Source of the DNA: an uncultured Bacteroidales bacterium
GTDB lineage: Bacteria > Bacteroidota > Bacteroidia > Bacteroidales > JAUNSR01
Direction of reading: 5' to 3'
DNA: 5,400 nt
Assembly (NCBI GenBank): GCA_947074165.1
Contig: CAMTOT010000219.1
Location: 1-5,400 of the forward strand
Position 1 is the stretch's first letter, and every line of letters begins with the position of its first letter. This document shows, in pieces, positions 1 to 5,400 of this stretch. The notes under the pieces were generated by a model. The model worked only from the letters and a program-made list of their open reading frames with translations, was not told where the DNA came from and did not search any database. Both the position numbers and the translations under genes were made by a program.

Positions 1-48
1 TCTACACCAGGACGTACACTCTTTCCCTACACGACGCTCTTCCGATCT
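1..48 (+). other. Illumina TruSeq i5 adapter remnant (assembly artefact)
   Basis: This is synthetic sequence, not genome. Bases 16-48 match all 33 bases of the Illumina TruSeq Read 1 primer site, starting ACACTCTTTCCC and ending CTCTTCCGATCT. Bases 1-7 (TCTACAC) are the last seven bases of the P5 arm. The eight bases between them, CAGGACGT (8-15), sit exactly where the i5 index belongs and match the index I recall as D507. Genomic sequence begins at base 49. The contig end was therefore built from an untrimmed read, and nothing in 1-48 should be annotated or used for homology. Confidence 0.98.
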
Positions 49-323
49 AACAGTATCTTGACCACGACTACTATACAGATATTATCACGTTCGACTATAC
101 AGAAGGCGATAAAATAGGCGGTGATCTTTTTATTAGCATCGATACTGTAAAAAGCAATTCTGAGCAGTTTGGCGAACCATTCGAAAAGGAACTTCACCGC
201 GTTATCATTCACGGCATACTACACCTTTGCGGTATAAACGATCAGTCGCCCGAGGAAAGAGCAAATATGATTGATAACGAAAACCAGGCTTTAGAAATAT
301 TTAATGGTCTTAAAGAAGCATAA
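49..323 (+). CDS. ybeY: Endoribonuclease YbeY, C-terminal part (5' end lost at contig edge)
   Basis: YbeY is a metal-dependent single-strand endoribonuclease needed for 16S rRNA 3' maturation and ribosome quality control in the cytoplasm. Complete codons start at 51 and give 90 residues ending in TAA at 321-323. The start is missing; family members are usually about 135-160 residues, so roughly the first third or more is lost. The family core is clear: an HDYYTDIITFDY segment (fragment residues 5-16), a GDLFIS strand (24-29), and the metal-site motif HGILHLCGIND (54-64). Ligands would be His54, His58 and Asp64; many bacteria have His at the third position, and Asp there is, as I recall, usual in Bacteroidota. 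The last adapter base plus bases 49-50 spells an in-frame TAA, so the reading frame does not continue into the adapter and the true first base of that codon is unknown. There is no clear terminator directly after the stop. Confidence 0.93.
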
Positions 324-453
324 TCTTTGCCTCATAATAACCGGCAAATTTGATATTGAAAAGTCAGCGACAGATCTCAAGACGATATCATAATTTAAGG
401 ACCCTAAAATACAAAACTAAAAGATCCCTGCATATTATATTGTGAAAACGACA

Positions 454-546
454 GTTGCTCGTATGTGCAACCGCTGATTCCGACTTTGGAATCAACGGAT
501 TCCGAAGTCGGCAACGCCCGTTGCCGATATGAGCAACCGCTGTTGC
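454..546. repeat. Nested palindromic repeat block (direct repeats flanking long hairpins)
   Basis: Two 23-base direct repeats, 454-476 and 520-542, match at 19 of 23 positions and share the run GCAACCGCTG. Between and over them lie several hairpins. 480-493 pairs with 498-511: 14 pairs, one of them G-U as RNA, with a four-base AACG loop. CGGCAACG (509-516) pairs perfectly with CGTTGCCG (519-526) across two bases. GCAAC (533-537) pairs with GTTGC (542-546). GTTGC (454-458) pairs with GCAAC (467-471). Alternative pairings exist: GATTCC at 476-481 can also pair with GGAATC at 488-493. The block lies 157 bases before the mnmG start and has no T run, so it is not a classic terminator. It resembles a REP-like or miniature palindromic element, but I cannot assign it to a named family. 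Confidence 0.8.
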
Positions 547-580
547 ATATATACTTATGGTTGGGAGATTATTTATAAGA

Positions 581-620
581 CAGCAAGGTATACCAAAACG
601 AGCGTCCCGTATACCCGCTG
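581..620. repeat. 40-base imperfect inverted repeat upstream of the mnmG promoter
   Basis: CAGC (581-584) pairs with GCTG (617-620), and GGTATAC (587-593) pairs perfectly with GTATACC (609-615). This leaves a small internal loop and a 15-base loop at 594-608. The left arm itself sits in the 8-base palindrome GGTATACC (587-594). No T run follows, so it does not look like a terminator. It could be a binding site for a dimeric protein, a cruciform, or the second half of the repeat element at 454-546. Function unknown. Confidence 0.6.
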
Positions 621-642
621 AACCTTTCACTGTGAGCTTAAG

Positions 643-669
643 TTGTTTAAAAACTTTATTGTATCTTTG
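643..669 (+). promoter_or_regulatory. Probable Bacteroidota-type promoter of mnmG
   Basis: TATCTTTG (662-669) is an exact match to the Bacteroidota -7 consensus TAnnTTTG and is followed by C, as is common. A TTG at 643-645 can serve as the -33 element with a 16-base spacer, slightly shorter than usual. The start of transcription would fall near 676, leaving an A-rich leader of about 26 bases before the mnmG ATG. GTGAGC (632-637) and GCTCAC (669-674) form an inverted repeat bracketing the promoter, which might be an operator. The match is by eye and not experimentally supported. Confidence 0.65.
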
Positions 670-702
670 CTCACCTAAAAATAAAGCAGATAAAATATCA
701 GA

Positions 703-2577
703 ATGGATTTTATTTATGATGTAATAGTAGTGGGTGCCGGCCATGCCGGTTGTGAAGCAGCATGCGCTGCCGCTAATCTGGGATCTAAAACATGTCTTAT
801 AACAATGGACATGAATAAGATCGGACAGATGAGTTGTAACCCCGCTGTTGGCGGTATCGCAAAAGGACAGATAGTAAGAGAGATTGATGCTCTGGGTGGT
901 CAGATGGGTATAATATCTGACAAGACCGCTATACAGTTCAGAATGCTAAACCGCTCAAAAGGACCCGCTATGTGGAGTCCTCGCACCCAGGCTGACAGAT
1001 CAAAATTTATTGATGCCTGGAGAGAAACGATAGACAATACAAACAACCTATATGTATGGCAGGACACGGTTAAGAGCCTTATCCTTGAAGACAACGTTGT
1101 AAAAGGCGTCGTAACAGAGATGGGAGTAAGCGTTACAGCGAAAGCGGTAATACTTACATCTGGCACGTTTATGAACGGACTCATGCACATAGGAAAGACT
1201 CAGATTGCGGGAGGACGAATATCGGAACCTGCCTCTTACGGTCTTTCAGATCAGCTGAAGGACGCTGGTATAAAAGTGGAGCGAATGAAGACGGGAACAC
1301 CTGTTCGCATCGACGGACGTTCGATAGACTTTTCACTTGCGGAGAAACATGAGGGAGATAACGACTTCCATAAGTTCTCTTATCTGGATTACCAGACACC
1401 TATGCTCGAGCAGCGTCCATGTTGGATGGTATATACCAATGAGGAGGTACATGAGATACTAAGAAAGGGTCTACCCGACTCTCCTCTTTACAACGGACAG
1501 ATACAAAGCATCGGCCCTCGTTACTGTCCAAGTATAGAAACCAAGATAGTCACATTCCCAGAAAGAGAAAGACATCAGCTTTTTCTTGAACCGGAGGGAG
1601 AAACCACTCAGGAATATTATCTGAACGGATTCTCATCATCTCTGCCTCTTGACATACAGCTTGAAGCATTGAAGAAAATACCGGCACTCAGAGACGTCAA
1701 AGTCTACAGACCCGGATACGCTATTGAATATGACTTCTTCGATCCGACTCAACTTAAGCACTCGCTTGAAACGAAGGCTATCTCAGGACTTTTCTTCGCG
1801 GGTCAGGTCAACGGAACTACCGGATATGAAGAAGCAGGAGGACAGGGTCTAATGGCGGGAATAAACGCTCACCTTAAATGTGAGGGTAAACAACCGTTTA
1901 TACTGGGACGCGATGAAGCCTATATAGGAGTGCTTATTGACGATCTTGTCACAAAGGGCGTAGATGAACCTTACAGAATGTTTACGTCAAGAGCTGAATA
2001 CAGAATACTTCTCAGACAGGACGACGCGGATATGCGACTTACAGAGAAATCATACTCTATCGGGCTTGCTTCACAGGAGAGGTTCGACCTTCTTCGTGAG
2101 AAACGCGAGCACCGCGACAGGATAATTGAGTTCTGCAAAAGCTACTCTATCCGACCGGCATACGTCAACGAAGCTCTTGAAGCGTTAGGCACCACACCTC
2201 TTCGTGAAGGTTGCAAAATGTACAATCTTGTAGTTCGCCCTCAACTTACGATCAACGATATCGCTAAGTTCGTACCGGCGCTACAAAAAGAGATAGACAT
2301 GATACCTAACCGCAAAGAAGAGATAGTAGAAGCCGCCGAGATTATGATGAAATACGAGGGTTATATTGACCGCGAACGAATGATTGCAGACAAGATAACA
2401 AGACTCGAAAACATCACGATCAAAGGTAAGTTTGACTACAACGCGATAAAATCTCTCTCAACAGAAGCAAGACAAAAGCTCTGCAAGATTGATCCGGAAA
2501 CAATCGGACAGGCATCAAGAATACCCGGCATATCACCAAGCGATATAAACATCCTGCTTGTGATGCTCGGAAGATAA
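703..2577 (+). CDS. mnmG: tRNA uridine-5-carboxymethylaminomethyl modification enzyme MnmG (GidA)
   Basis: MnmG, with MnmE, adds the carboxymethylaminomethyl group to carbon 5 of the wobble uridine (U34) of certain tRNAs, using FAD, NADH, methylene-tetrahydrofolate and glycine. The 624-residue product is full length (E. coli about 629). An N-terminal FAD-binding Rossmann motif GAGHAG is at residues 11-16. It is followed by GQMSCNPAVGG (41-51), whose Cys45 corresponds to E. coli Cys47. The first family signature GPRYCPSIETK is at 271-281, with Cys275 corresponding to E. coli Cys277. The second, AGQVNGTTGYEEAGGQG, is at 366-382. FTSRAEYR (427-434) and the C-terminal helical region ending in an IGQASRIPGISP motif, the MnmE-contact domain, are intact. 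The ATG at 703 is the right start because only five residues precede the first beta strand. No Shine-Dalgarno sequence is visible; the upstream region is A-rich, as is usual in Bacteroidota. No frameshift or missing residue is seen. Confidence 0.98.
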   Translation: MDFIYDVIVVGAGHAGCEAACAAANLGSKTCLITMDMNKIGQMSCNPAVGGIAKGQIVREIDALGGQMGIISDKTAIQFRMLNRSKGPAMWSPRTQADRSKFIDAWRETIDNTNNLYVWQDTVKSLILEDNVVKGVVTEMGVSVTAKAVILTSGTFMNGLMHIGKTQIAGGRISEPASYGLSDQLKDAGIKVERMKTGTPVRIDGRSIDFSLAEKHEGDNDFHKFSYLDYQTPMLEQRPCWMVYTNEEVHEILRKGLPDSPLYNGQIQSIGPRYCPSIETKIVTFPERERHQLFLEPEGETTQEYYLNGFSSSLPLDIQLEALKKIPALRDVKVYRPGYAIEYDFFDPTQLKHSLETKAISGLFFAGQVNGTTGYEEAGGQGLMAGINAHLKCEGKQPFILGRDEAYIGVLIDDLVTKGVDEPYRMFTSRAEYRILLRQDDADMRLTEKSYSIGLASQERFDLLREKREHRDRIIEFCKSYSIRPAYVNEALEALGTTPLREGCKMYNLVVRPQLTINDIAKFVPALQKEIDMIPNRKEEIVEAAEIMMKYEGYIDRERMIADKITRLENITIKGKFDYNAIKSLSTEARQKLCKIDPETIGQASRIPGISPSDINILLVMLGR

Positions 2578-2602
2578 AAAAAGATGCGAACGACAAGGTT
2601 AA

Positions 2603-2618
2603 TGTTTCACGTGGAACA
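2603..2618. other. parS-like ParB-binding site 1
   Basis: TGTTTCACGTGGAACA differs at one position from the Bacillus-type parS consensus TGTTNCACGTGAAACA. Such 16-mers are bound by ParB and serve as chromosomal centromere sites for ParA-ParB-SMC segregation, and they are typically found near the replication origin. The site starts 26 bases after the mnmG stop, between genes, where a chromosomal parS could sit without constraint. parA and parB are not in the window. The call rests on sequence match plus the nearby second copy. Confidence 0.75.
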
Positions 2619-2659
2619 AAAAAACGTGCGAATGGAACCGGAAGTTAAAGAAAATCACG

Positions 2660-2683
2660 CAGTTGTTCCACGTGGAACAACTG
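2660..2683. other. parS-like ParB-binding site 2 inside a perfect 24-bp palindrome
   Basis: The core TGTTCCACGTGGAACA (2664-2679) is a perfectly symmetric parS-like 16-mer, one base from the Bacillus-type consensus. Symmetry extends four bases on each side: the left half CAGTTGTTCCAC (2660-2671) is the exact reverse complement of GTGGAACAACTG (2672-2683). Its centre is 61 bp from that of the site at 2603-2618. In RNA it could fold as a hairpin, but no T run follows directly, so a role in termination is doubtful. It ends 38 bases before the apt start. Confidence 0.8.
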
Positions 2684-2721
2684 TCCTACATAACTAAACT
2701 TTTTCAACAATTATTACCATC

Positions 2722-3246
2722 ATGGGTATTGAAAGAATTAAAGAACACATACGTGTTGTACATGATTTCCCTCAGAAAGGAATTGTATTCAGAGATCTTA
2801 CTACAGTTTTCAAAGACCAGAAATGTCTTAAAGACCTTTCTTCTCTTATGACTGATGAATACAAAAATCTTGGCATAACTAAAGTTGTGGGCATTGAATC
2901 ACGCGGATTTATAATGGGGCCAATCATGGCAACTAATCTTGACGCCGGATTTGTAACTCTTCGTAAACCGGGAAAACTACCGGCGGAAACATACAAAGAA
3001 AGCTATCAGAAAGAATACGGGCTTGACACTATCGAGATACATAAAGATGCTCTTTGCGAAGACGACATCGTGCTTATACACGATGACCTTTTAGCTACAG
3101 GAGGCACAATGTTTGCGGCTTATGAACTTGTAAAAAGATTTAATGTAAAGAAAATCTACATCAACTTTATAGTTGAGCTTGAAGCTCTGGAGGGACGTAA
3201 ACTATTCCCTGCAGACATACAGGTTGACGCTCTGATCAAATACTAA
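2722..3246 (+). CDS. apt: Adenine phosphoribosyltransferase
   Basis: Apt converts adenine and phosphoribosyl pyrophosphate to AMP and pyrophosphate, the adenine salvage step, in the cytoplasm. The 174-residue product is a complete type I phosphoribosyltransferase of normal length (E. coli 183). The PRPP-binding loop VLIHDDLLATGGTM is at residues 117-130, with the two acidic residues Asp121-Asp122 and the ATGGT turn. Upstream are the Apt-typical VVGIESRGFIMG segment and the RKPGKLPAET flexible-loop region. His120 stands where many Apts have Val. The ATG at 2722 gives the usual N-terminus (IKEHIRVVHDFPQKGI, preserving the FP.KGI motif). No Shine-Dalgarno sequence is visible. The gene lies 144 bases after mnmG with no clear terminator between, so read-through from mnmG is possible. 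I see no strong -7 box of its own. A terminator follows the stop. Confidence 0.97.
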   Translation: MGIERIKEHIRVVHDFPQKGIVFRDLTTVFKDQKCLKDLSSLMTDEYKNLGITKVVGIESRGFIMGPIMATNLDAGFVTLRKPGKLPAETYKESYQKEYGLDTIEIHKDALCEDDIVLIHDDLLATGGTMFAAYELVKRFNVKKIYINFIVELEALEGRKLFPADIQVDALIKY

Positions 3247-3267
3247 CACTTCATATAGTATAATACG

Positions 3268-3303
3268 AAAGGATATTTCCAAAACCGGAAATATCCTTTT
3301 TTT
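3268..3303 (+). terminator. Intrinsic terminator after apt
   Basis: The stem core GGATATTTCC (3271-3280) pairs perfectly with GGAAATATCC (3287-3296) across a six-base loop (AAAACC). Flanking AAA and TTT extend it to 13 pairs, and a run of seven T follows the core (3297-3303). It starts 22 bases after the apt stop. Since A residues precede the stem, it may also work on the opposite strand. An outer inverted repeat, TACGAAA (3264-3270) and TTTCGTA (3311-3317), brackets it. Confidence 0.93.
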
Positions 3304-3307
3304 GTTG

Positions 3308-3315
3308 TAATTTCG
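3308..3315 (+). promoter_or_regulatory. Possible weak -7 box for uvrC
   Basis: TAATTTCG differs by one base from the Bacteroidota -7 consensus TAnnTTTG. It sits just after the apt terminator and 36 bases before the uvrC ATG, where a uvrC promoter would be expected. No TTG lies at the right distance upstream, since that region is occupied by the terminator stem. The position supports it more than the sequence does. Confidence 0.35.
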
Positions 3316-3351
3316 TATACAGATACAAACTAAAATCATAACAAAGACGAT

Positions 3352-5169
3352 ATGCCTCCTATTAACAATCCGCGGCTTGACCACATAAAAGAGATAATCT
3401 CCATTATGCCCGAAACGCCGGGAGTATATCAGTATTTTGATAAAGACAGTGAGATAATATATATTGGCAAAGCCAAAAATCTCAAGAAGCGCGTCAGCTC
3501 ATACTTCAGCAAAGTACATGAATCGGCGCGAACCAACCGTCTTGTGAGAAACATATATGACCTGAAATATATTGTTGTCAATACGGAAGAAGACGCTCTC
3601 AATCTCGAAAACTACATGATCAAGGCTCATCAGCCCAGATATAATGTATTGCTTAAGGATGACAAAACCTACCCATGGATAGTAGTAAAAAACGAACCTT
3701 ATCCTCGCGTATTCATGACTCGTCAGGTTGTGCGCGATGGCAGCACGTACTTCGGACCATATACAAACGTGAAGGTTGTCTACGCTTTGCTCGAGTTATT
3801 TAGGCACATATATAAAATACGCAACTGCAAACTCAACCTATCGCCGGAGAATCTTAAATGGCATAAGTATAAAGTATGCTTACAATACCATATAAAGAAC
3901 TGTAAAGGGCCTTGTGAAGCATTGGTATCGGAAGAGGAATATATACGCGATATACAGGAGATAAAACAGATACTACGCGGACATACCGGAGAGCTGTCAG
4001 ACTATCTGCACAATGAGATGATGACACTCGCGTCTAAACTAAAATTTGAGGAAGCGGCAGTAGTAAAACAGAAGTATGATATGATTGAGAATTATCGCAT
4101 AAAATCATCAATCGTACAACCGACACTGAGCAATATAGATGTGTACTCATATCATGAAGATGATAACGATGTATACATAAACTATTTCCACATCATACGC
4201 GGAGCCATCATACAATCATACATATTCGAGTATAAGAAGCGCATAGACGATCCGAAAGAAGAGATCCTTGCCATGGGTATAGCGGAGATGCGCGAACGCT
4301 TTAAAAGCCCCGCAAAAGAGATCCTCGTTCCATTTGAACCGGCTCTGTCTTTAAACGATGTTATTTTCACTATCCCTCAGCGCGGGGATAAAAAGAAATT
4401 GCTTGATCTGGCAGAGAAGAATATAAAACAGCACAAAATAGATAAGCTTAAAAAGTCGGAGAAACTAAATCCCGAACAAAGGGCTATGCGAATTTTGAAA
4501 GAAATACAGGATGAATTAGGTCTGCCTGAACCGCCTATACATATAGAATGTTTCGACAATTCAAATATACAGGGAAGCGACCCAGTCGCGGCATGCGTAG
4601 TGTTTACTAAAGGTGTACCCGATAAAAAAGAGTATAGAAAATATCTTATAAAGAGTGTGGTCGGACCTGACGACTATGCGTCGATGAAAGAGGTAGTGAG
4701 GCGCAGATATACGAAGGCAATAGAAGAAGGTACTCCCCTACCCTCTCTTATACTGACCGACGGAGGGAAAGGACAGATGGAAGTAGTGCGACAGGTAATA
4801 GAAGATGAACTAAAACTAAATATACCAATTGCCGGATTAGCGAAAGATAAAAAGCACCGCACGTCAGAGATGCTATTTGGTTTTCCGCCAAAAGTTGTCG
4901 GTATAAAACAAGGGACTCAGTTATTCCGTCTGCTCGAACAAATACAGAGTGAAGTGCATCGTTTCGCAATCACATTCCATAAAGACAGGAGAAGCAAAAG
5001 TCAGGTAGCGTCAGCTCTTGACTCAATAAAAGGGATAGGAGAAACAACAAAGAGCGCGTTACTTAAACACTTCAAAAGTGTGAAACGCATCAAAGAAGCA
5101 CCGGAAGAAGAATTGGCTAAAGTCGTGGGGAAAGCGAAAGCAGAGTTAATAAAAAAGAATCTTTCATAA
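3352..5169 (+). CDS. uvrC: UvrABC system protein C (excinuclease ABC subunit C)
   Basis: UvrC makes both incisions, 3' then 5', around DNA lesions marked by UvrA-UvrB in nucleotide excision repair. The 605-residue product is complete (E. coli 610). The N-terminal GIY-YIG nuclease shows GVY (24-26), YIGKAKNL (37-44), Arg47 and metal-ligand Glu86. Four cysteines, Cys159, Cys176, Cys184 and Cys188 (ending CKGPC), match the iron-sulfur site known in UvrC; the last two spacings agree with E. coli and the first is longer. The UvrB-binding UVR motif is at about 220-250 (LASKLKFEEAAVVKQKYDMI). The RNase H-like 5' nuclease has Asp402 (FDNSN), Asp441 (GPDDY), Asp470 (LTDGGKGQ) and His536. A C-terminal tandem helix-hairpin-helix (LDSIKGIGETTKSALLKHF onward) binds DNA. 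The ATG at 3352 precedes the GIY motif by a normal distance. Separated from apt by a terminator. Confidence 0.98.
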   Translation: MPPINNPRLDHIKEIISIMPETPGVYQYFDKDSEIIYIGKAKNLKKRVSSYFSKVHESARTNRLVRNIYDLKYIVVNTEEDALNLENYMIKAHQPRYNVLLKDDKTYPWIVVKNEPYPRVFMTRQVVRDGSTYFGPYTNVKVVYALLELFRHIYKIRNCKLNLSPENLKWHKYKVCLQYHIKNCKGPCEALVSEEEYIRDIQEIKQILRGHTGELSDYLHNEMMTLASKLKFEEAAVVKQKYDMIENYRIKSSIVQPTLSNIDVYSYHEDDNDVYINYFHIIRGAIIQSYIFEYKKRIDDPKEEILAMGIAEMRERFKSPAKEILVPFEPALSLNDVIFTIPQRGDKKKLLDLAEKNIKQHKIDKLKKSEKLNPEQRAMRILKEIQDELGLPEPPIHIECFDNSNIQGSDPVAACVVFTKGVPDKKEYRKYLIKSVVGPDDYASMKEVVRRRYTKAIEEGTPLPSLILTDGGKGQMEVVRQVIEDELKLNIPIAGLAKDKKHRTSEMLFGFPPKVVGIKQGTQLFRLLEQIQSEVHRFAITFHKDRRSKSQVASALDSIKGIGETTKSALLKHFKSVKRIKEAPEEELAKVVGKAKAELIKKNLS

Positions 5170-5218
5170 TCATTACTCATAACTATTACTATCCCTATAT
5201 TAGTTTTAAACATTTATA

Positions 5219-5226
5219 TAATTTTG
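5219..5226 (+). promoter_or_regulatory. Probable -7 promoter element for dtd
   Basis: TAATTTTG matches the Bacteroidota -7 consensus TAnnTTTG exactly and is followed by C. It lies 13 bases before the dtd ATG, so transcription would begin close to or at the start codon, giving a very short leader. No TTG is found at the usual -33 distance, only a T-rich stretch (TAGTTTT, 5201-5207). The AT-rich 70-base gap after uvrC shows no terminator hairpin, so read-through from uvrC is also possible. Confidence 0.5.
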
Positions 5227-5239
5227 CATTTACATATCA

Positions 5240-5400
5240 ATGAGAGTAATTATACAACGGGCGGGCTACGCGTCTGTCACAATAGACGGAAACGTAAAAT
5301 CGAGAATAGGAAAAGGACTTATGATTCTTGTCGGTTTTGAAGATGCCGATGACTATAAGGACCTCGAATGGACCGCAAAAAAAATACTTAATCTTCGCAT
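5240..5400 (+). CDS. dtd: D-aminoacyl-tRNA deacylase, N-terminal part (runs off window)
   Basis: Dtd hydrolyses the ester bond of D-aminoacyl-tRNAs (and glycyl-tRNA(Ala) in some species), recycling mischarged tRNA in the cytoplasm. The first 53 codons are present and open to the window edge; the family is usually about 145-150 residues. The N-terminus is characteristic: MRVIIQRAGYASVTIDG (1-17), KSRIGKGLMILVGFEDAD (20-37) and the following helix DLEWTAKKILNLRI, which aligns well with known Dtd starts. The catalytic SQFTL-type and Gly-Pro motifs lie further downstream and cannot be checked. ATG at 5240 is the only sensible start, because the family begins MR-hydrophobic-QR. No Shine-Dalgarno sequence is visible. 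In related Bacteroidales, as I recall, the next genes are often a MazG-type pyrophosphohydrolase and deoC. Confidence 0.94.
   Translation, partial: MRVIIQRAGYASVTIDGNVKSRIGKGLMILVGFEDADDYKDLEWTAKKILNLR

Larger units (their letters stand above)
324..702. other. 379-base intergenic region between ybeY and mnmG
   Basis: No credible gene is seen here on either strand. Bases 324-453 show nothing I can name: no tRNA fold, no terminator hairpin followed by a T run, and no coding signature. Bases 454-546 hold a dense palindromic repeat block, 581-620 a separate long inverted repeat, and about 632-674 the probable mnmG promoter. The only long open frame (minus strand, 744 down to 388) starts inside mnmG, runs antisense across its promoter and reads through the repeats, so I do not treat it as a gene. 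The gap is long compared with the 144, 105 and 70 bases between the other genes. Confidence 0.8.

Noticed and set aside
27..212. 61-codon minus-strand frame at the contig start
   Set aside because: It overlaps the adapter and is antisense to the clearly coding ybeY.
321..330. TAATCTTTGC at the ybeY stop as a promoter box
   Set aside because: There are three rather than two bases between TA and TTTG, and no TTG lies at the right distance upstream.
480..526. Intrinsic terminator for ybeY
   Set aside because: The hairpins are strong but no T run follows and they lie more than 150 bases after the stop.
454..546. CRISPR array
   Set aside because: Only two imperfect repeat copies, themselves parts of overlapping palindromes, with no regular spacers and no cas genes.
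388..744. 118-codon open frame on the minus strand
   Set aside because: It starts inside mnmG, runs antisense over its promoter, and most of its peptide is a reading of the palindromic repeats. No recognisable domain.
2602..2697. 31-codon frame starting at ATG in the first parS-like site
   Set aside because: Begins and ends within the two palindromic sites, shows no protein signature, and is explained by the ParB-site sequence.
2695..2702. TAAACTTT as a -7 box for apt
   Set aside because: Two of six consensus positions mismatch, and there is no suitably spaced TTG.
2663..2851. 62-codon plus-strand frame starting MFHVEQ with TTG
   Set aside because: Its first codons are the parS-like palindrome, and the remainder overlaps apt in another frame.

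Overview
The window is a stretch of a Bacteroidales-type (phylum Bacteroidota) chromosome lying at the very start of an assembled contig. Three things suggest this. The gene order mnmG-apt-uvrC-dtd is, from general knowledge, typical of Bacteroides, Prevotella and relatives. The promoters resemble the Bacteroidota -7 box TAnnTTTG. None of the four visible gene starts has a purine-rich Shine-Dalgarno sequence. The exact genus cannot be read from the sequence.

Layout. Bases 1-48 are not biological: they are an Illumina i5 adapter (end of P5, 8-base index, Read 1 primer site) left on the contig end. It cuts into ybeY, of which the C-terminal 90 codons remain (51-323). A 379-base gene-free gap follows (324-702). 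It contains a compact block of nested palindromes and direct repeats (454-546), a separate long inverted repeat (581-620), and the probable mnmG promoter. mnmG (703-2577) is complete. Between it and apt lie two parS-like 16-mers, one at the centre of a perfect 24-bp palindrome. apt (2722-3246) ends in a strong intrinsic terminator (3268-3303). uvrC (3352-5169) is complete and is followed by a promoter-like -7 box and the first 53 codons of dtd, which runs off the window at 5400.

Roles. Most genes are housekeeping functions in RNA and DNA quality control. YbeY is an rRNA-processing endoribonuclease, MnmG modifies the tRNA wobble uridine, Apt salvages adenine, UvrC makes the incisions in nucleotide excision repair, and Dtd removes D-amino acids from mischarged tRNA. 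All genes are on the + strand. The terminator after apt and the separate promoter-like boxes suggest at least two or three transcription units rather than one operon. The core genes are ordinary. The parts worth a second look are the adapter remnant, the palindromic repeat block upstream of mnmG, and the pair of probable ParB-binding centromere sites just downstream of mnmG.
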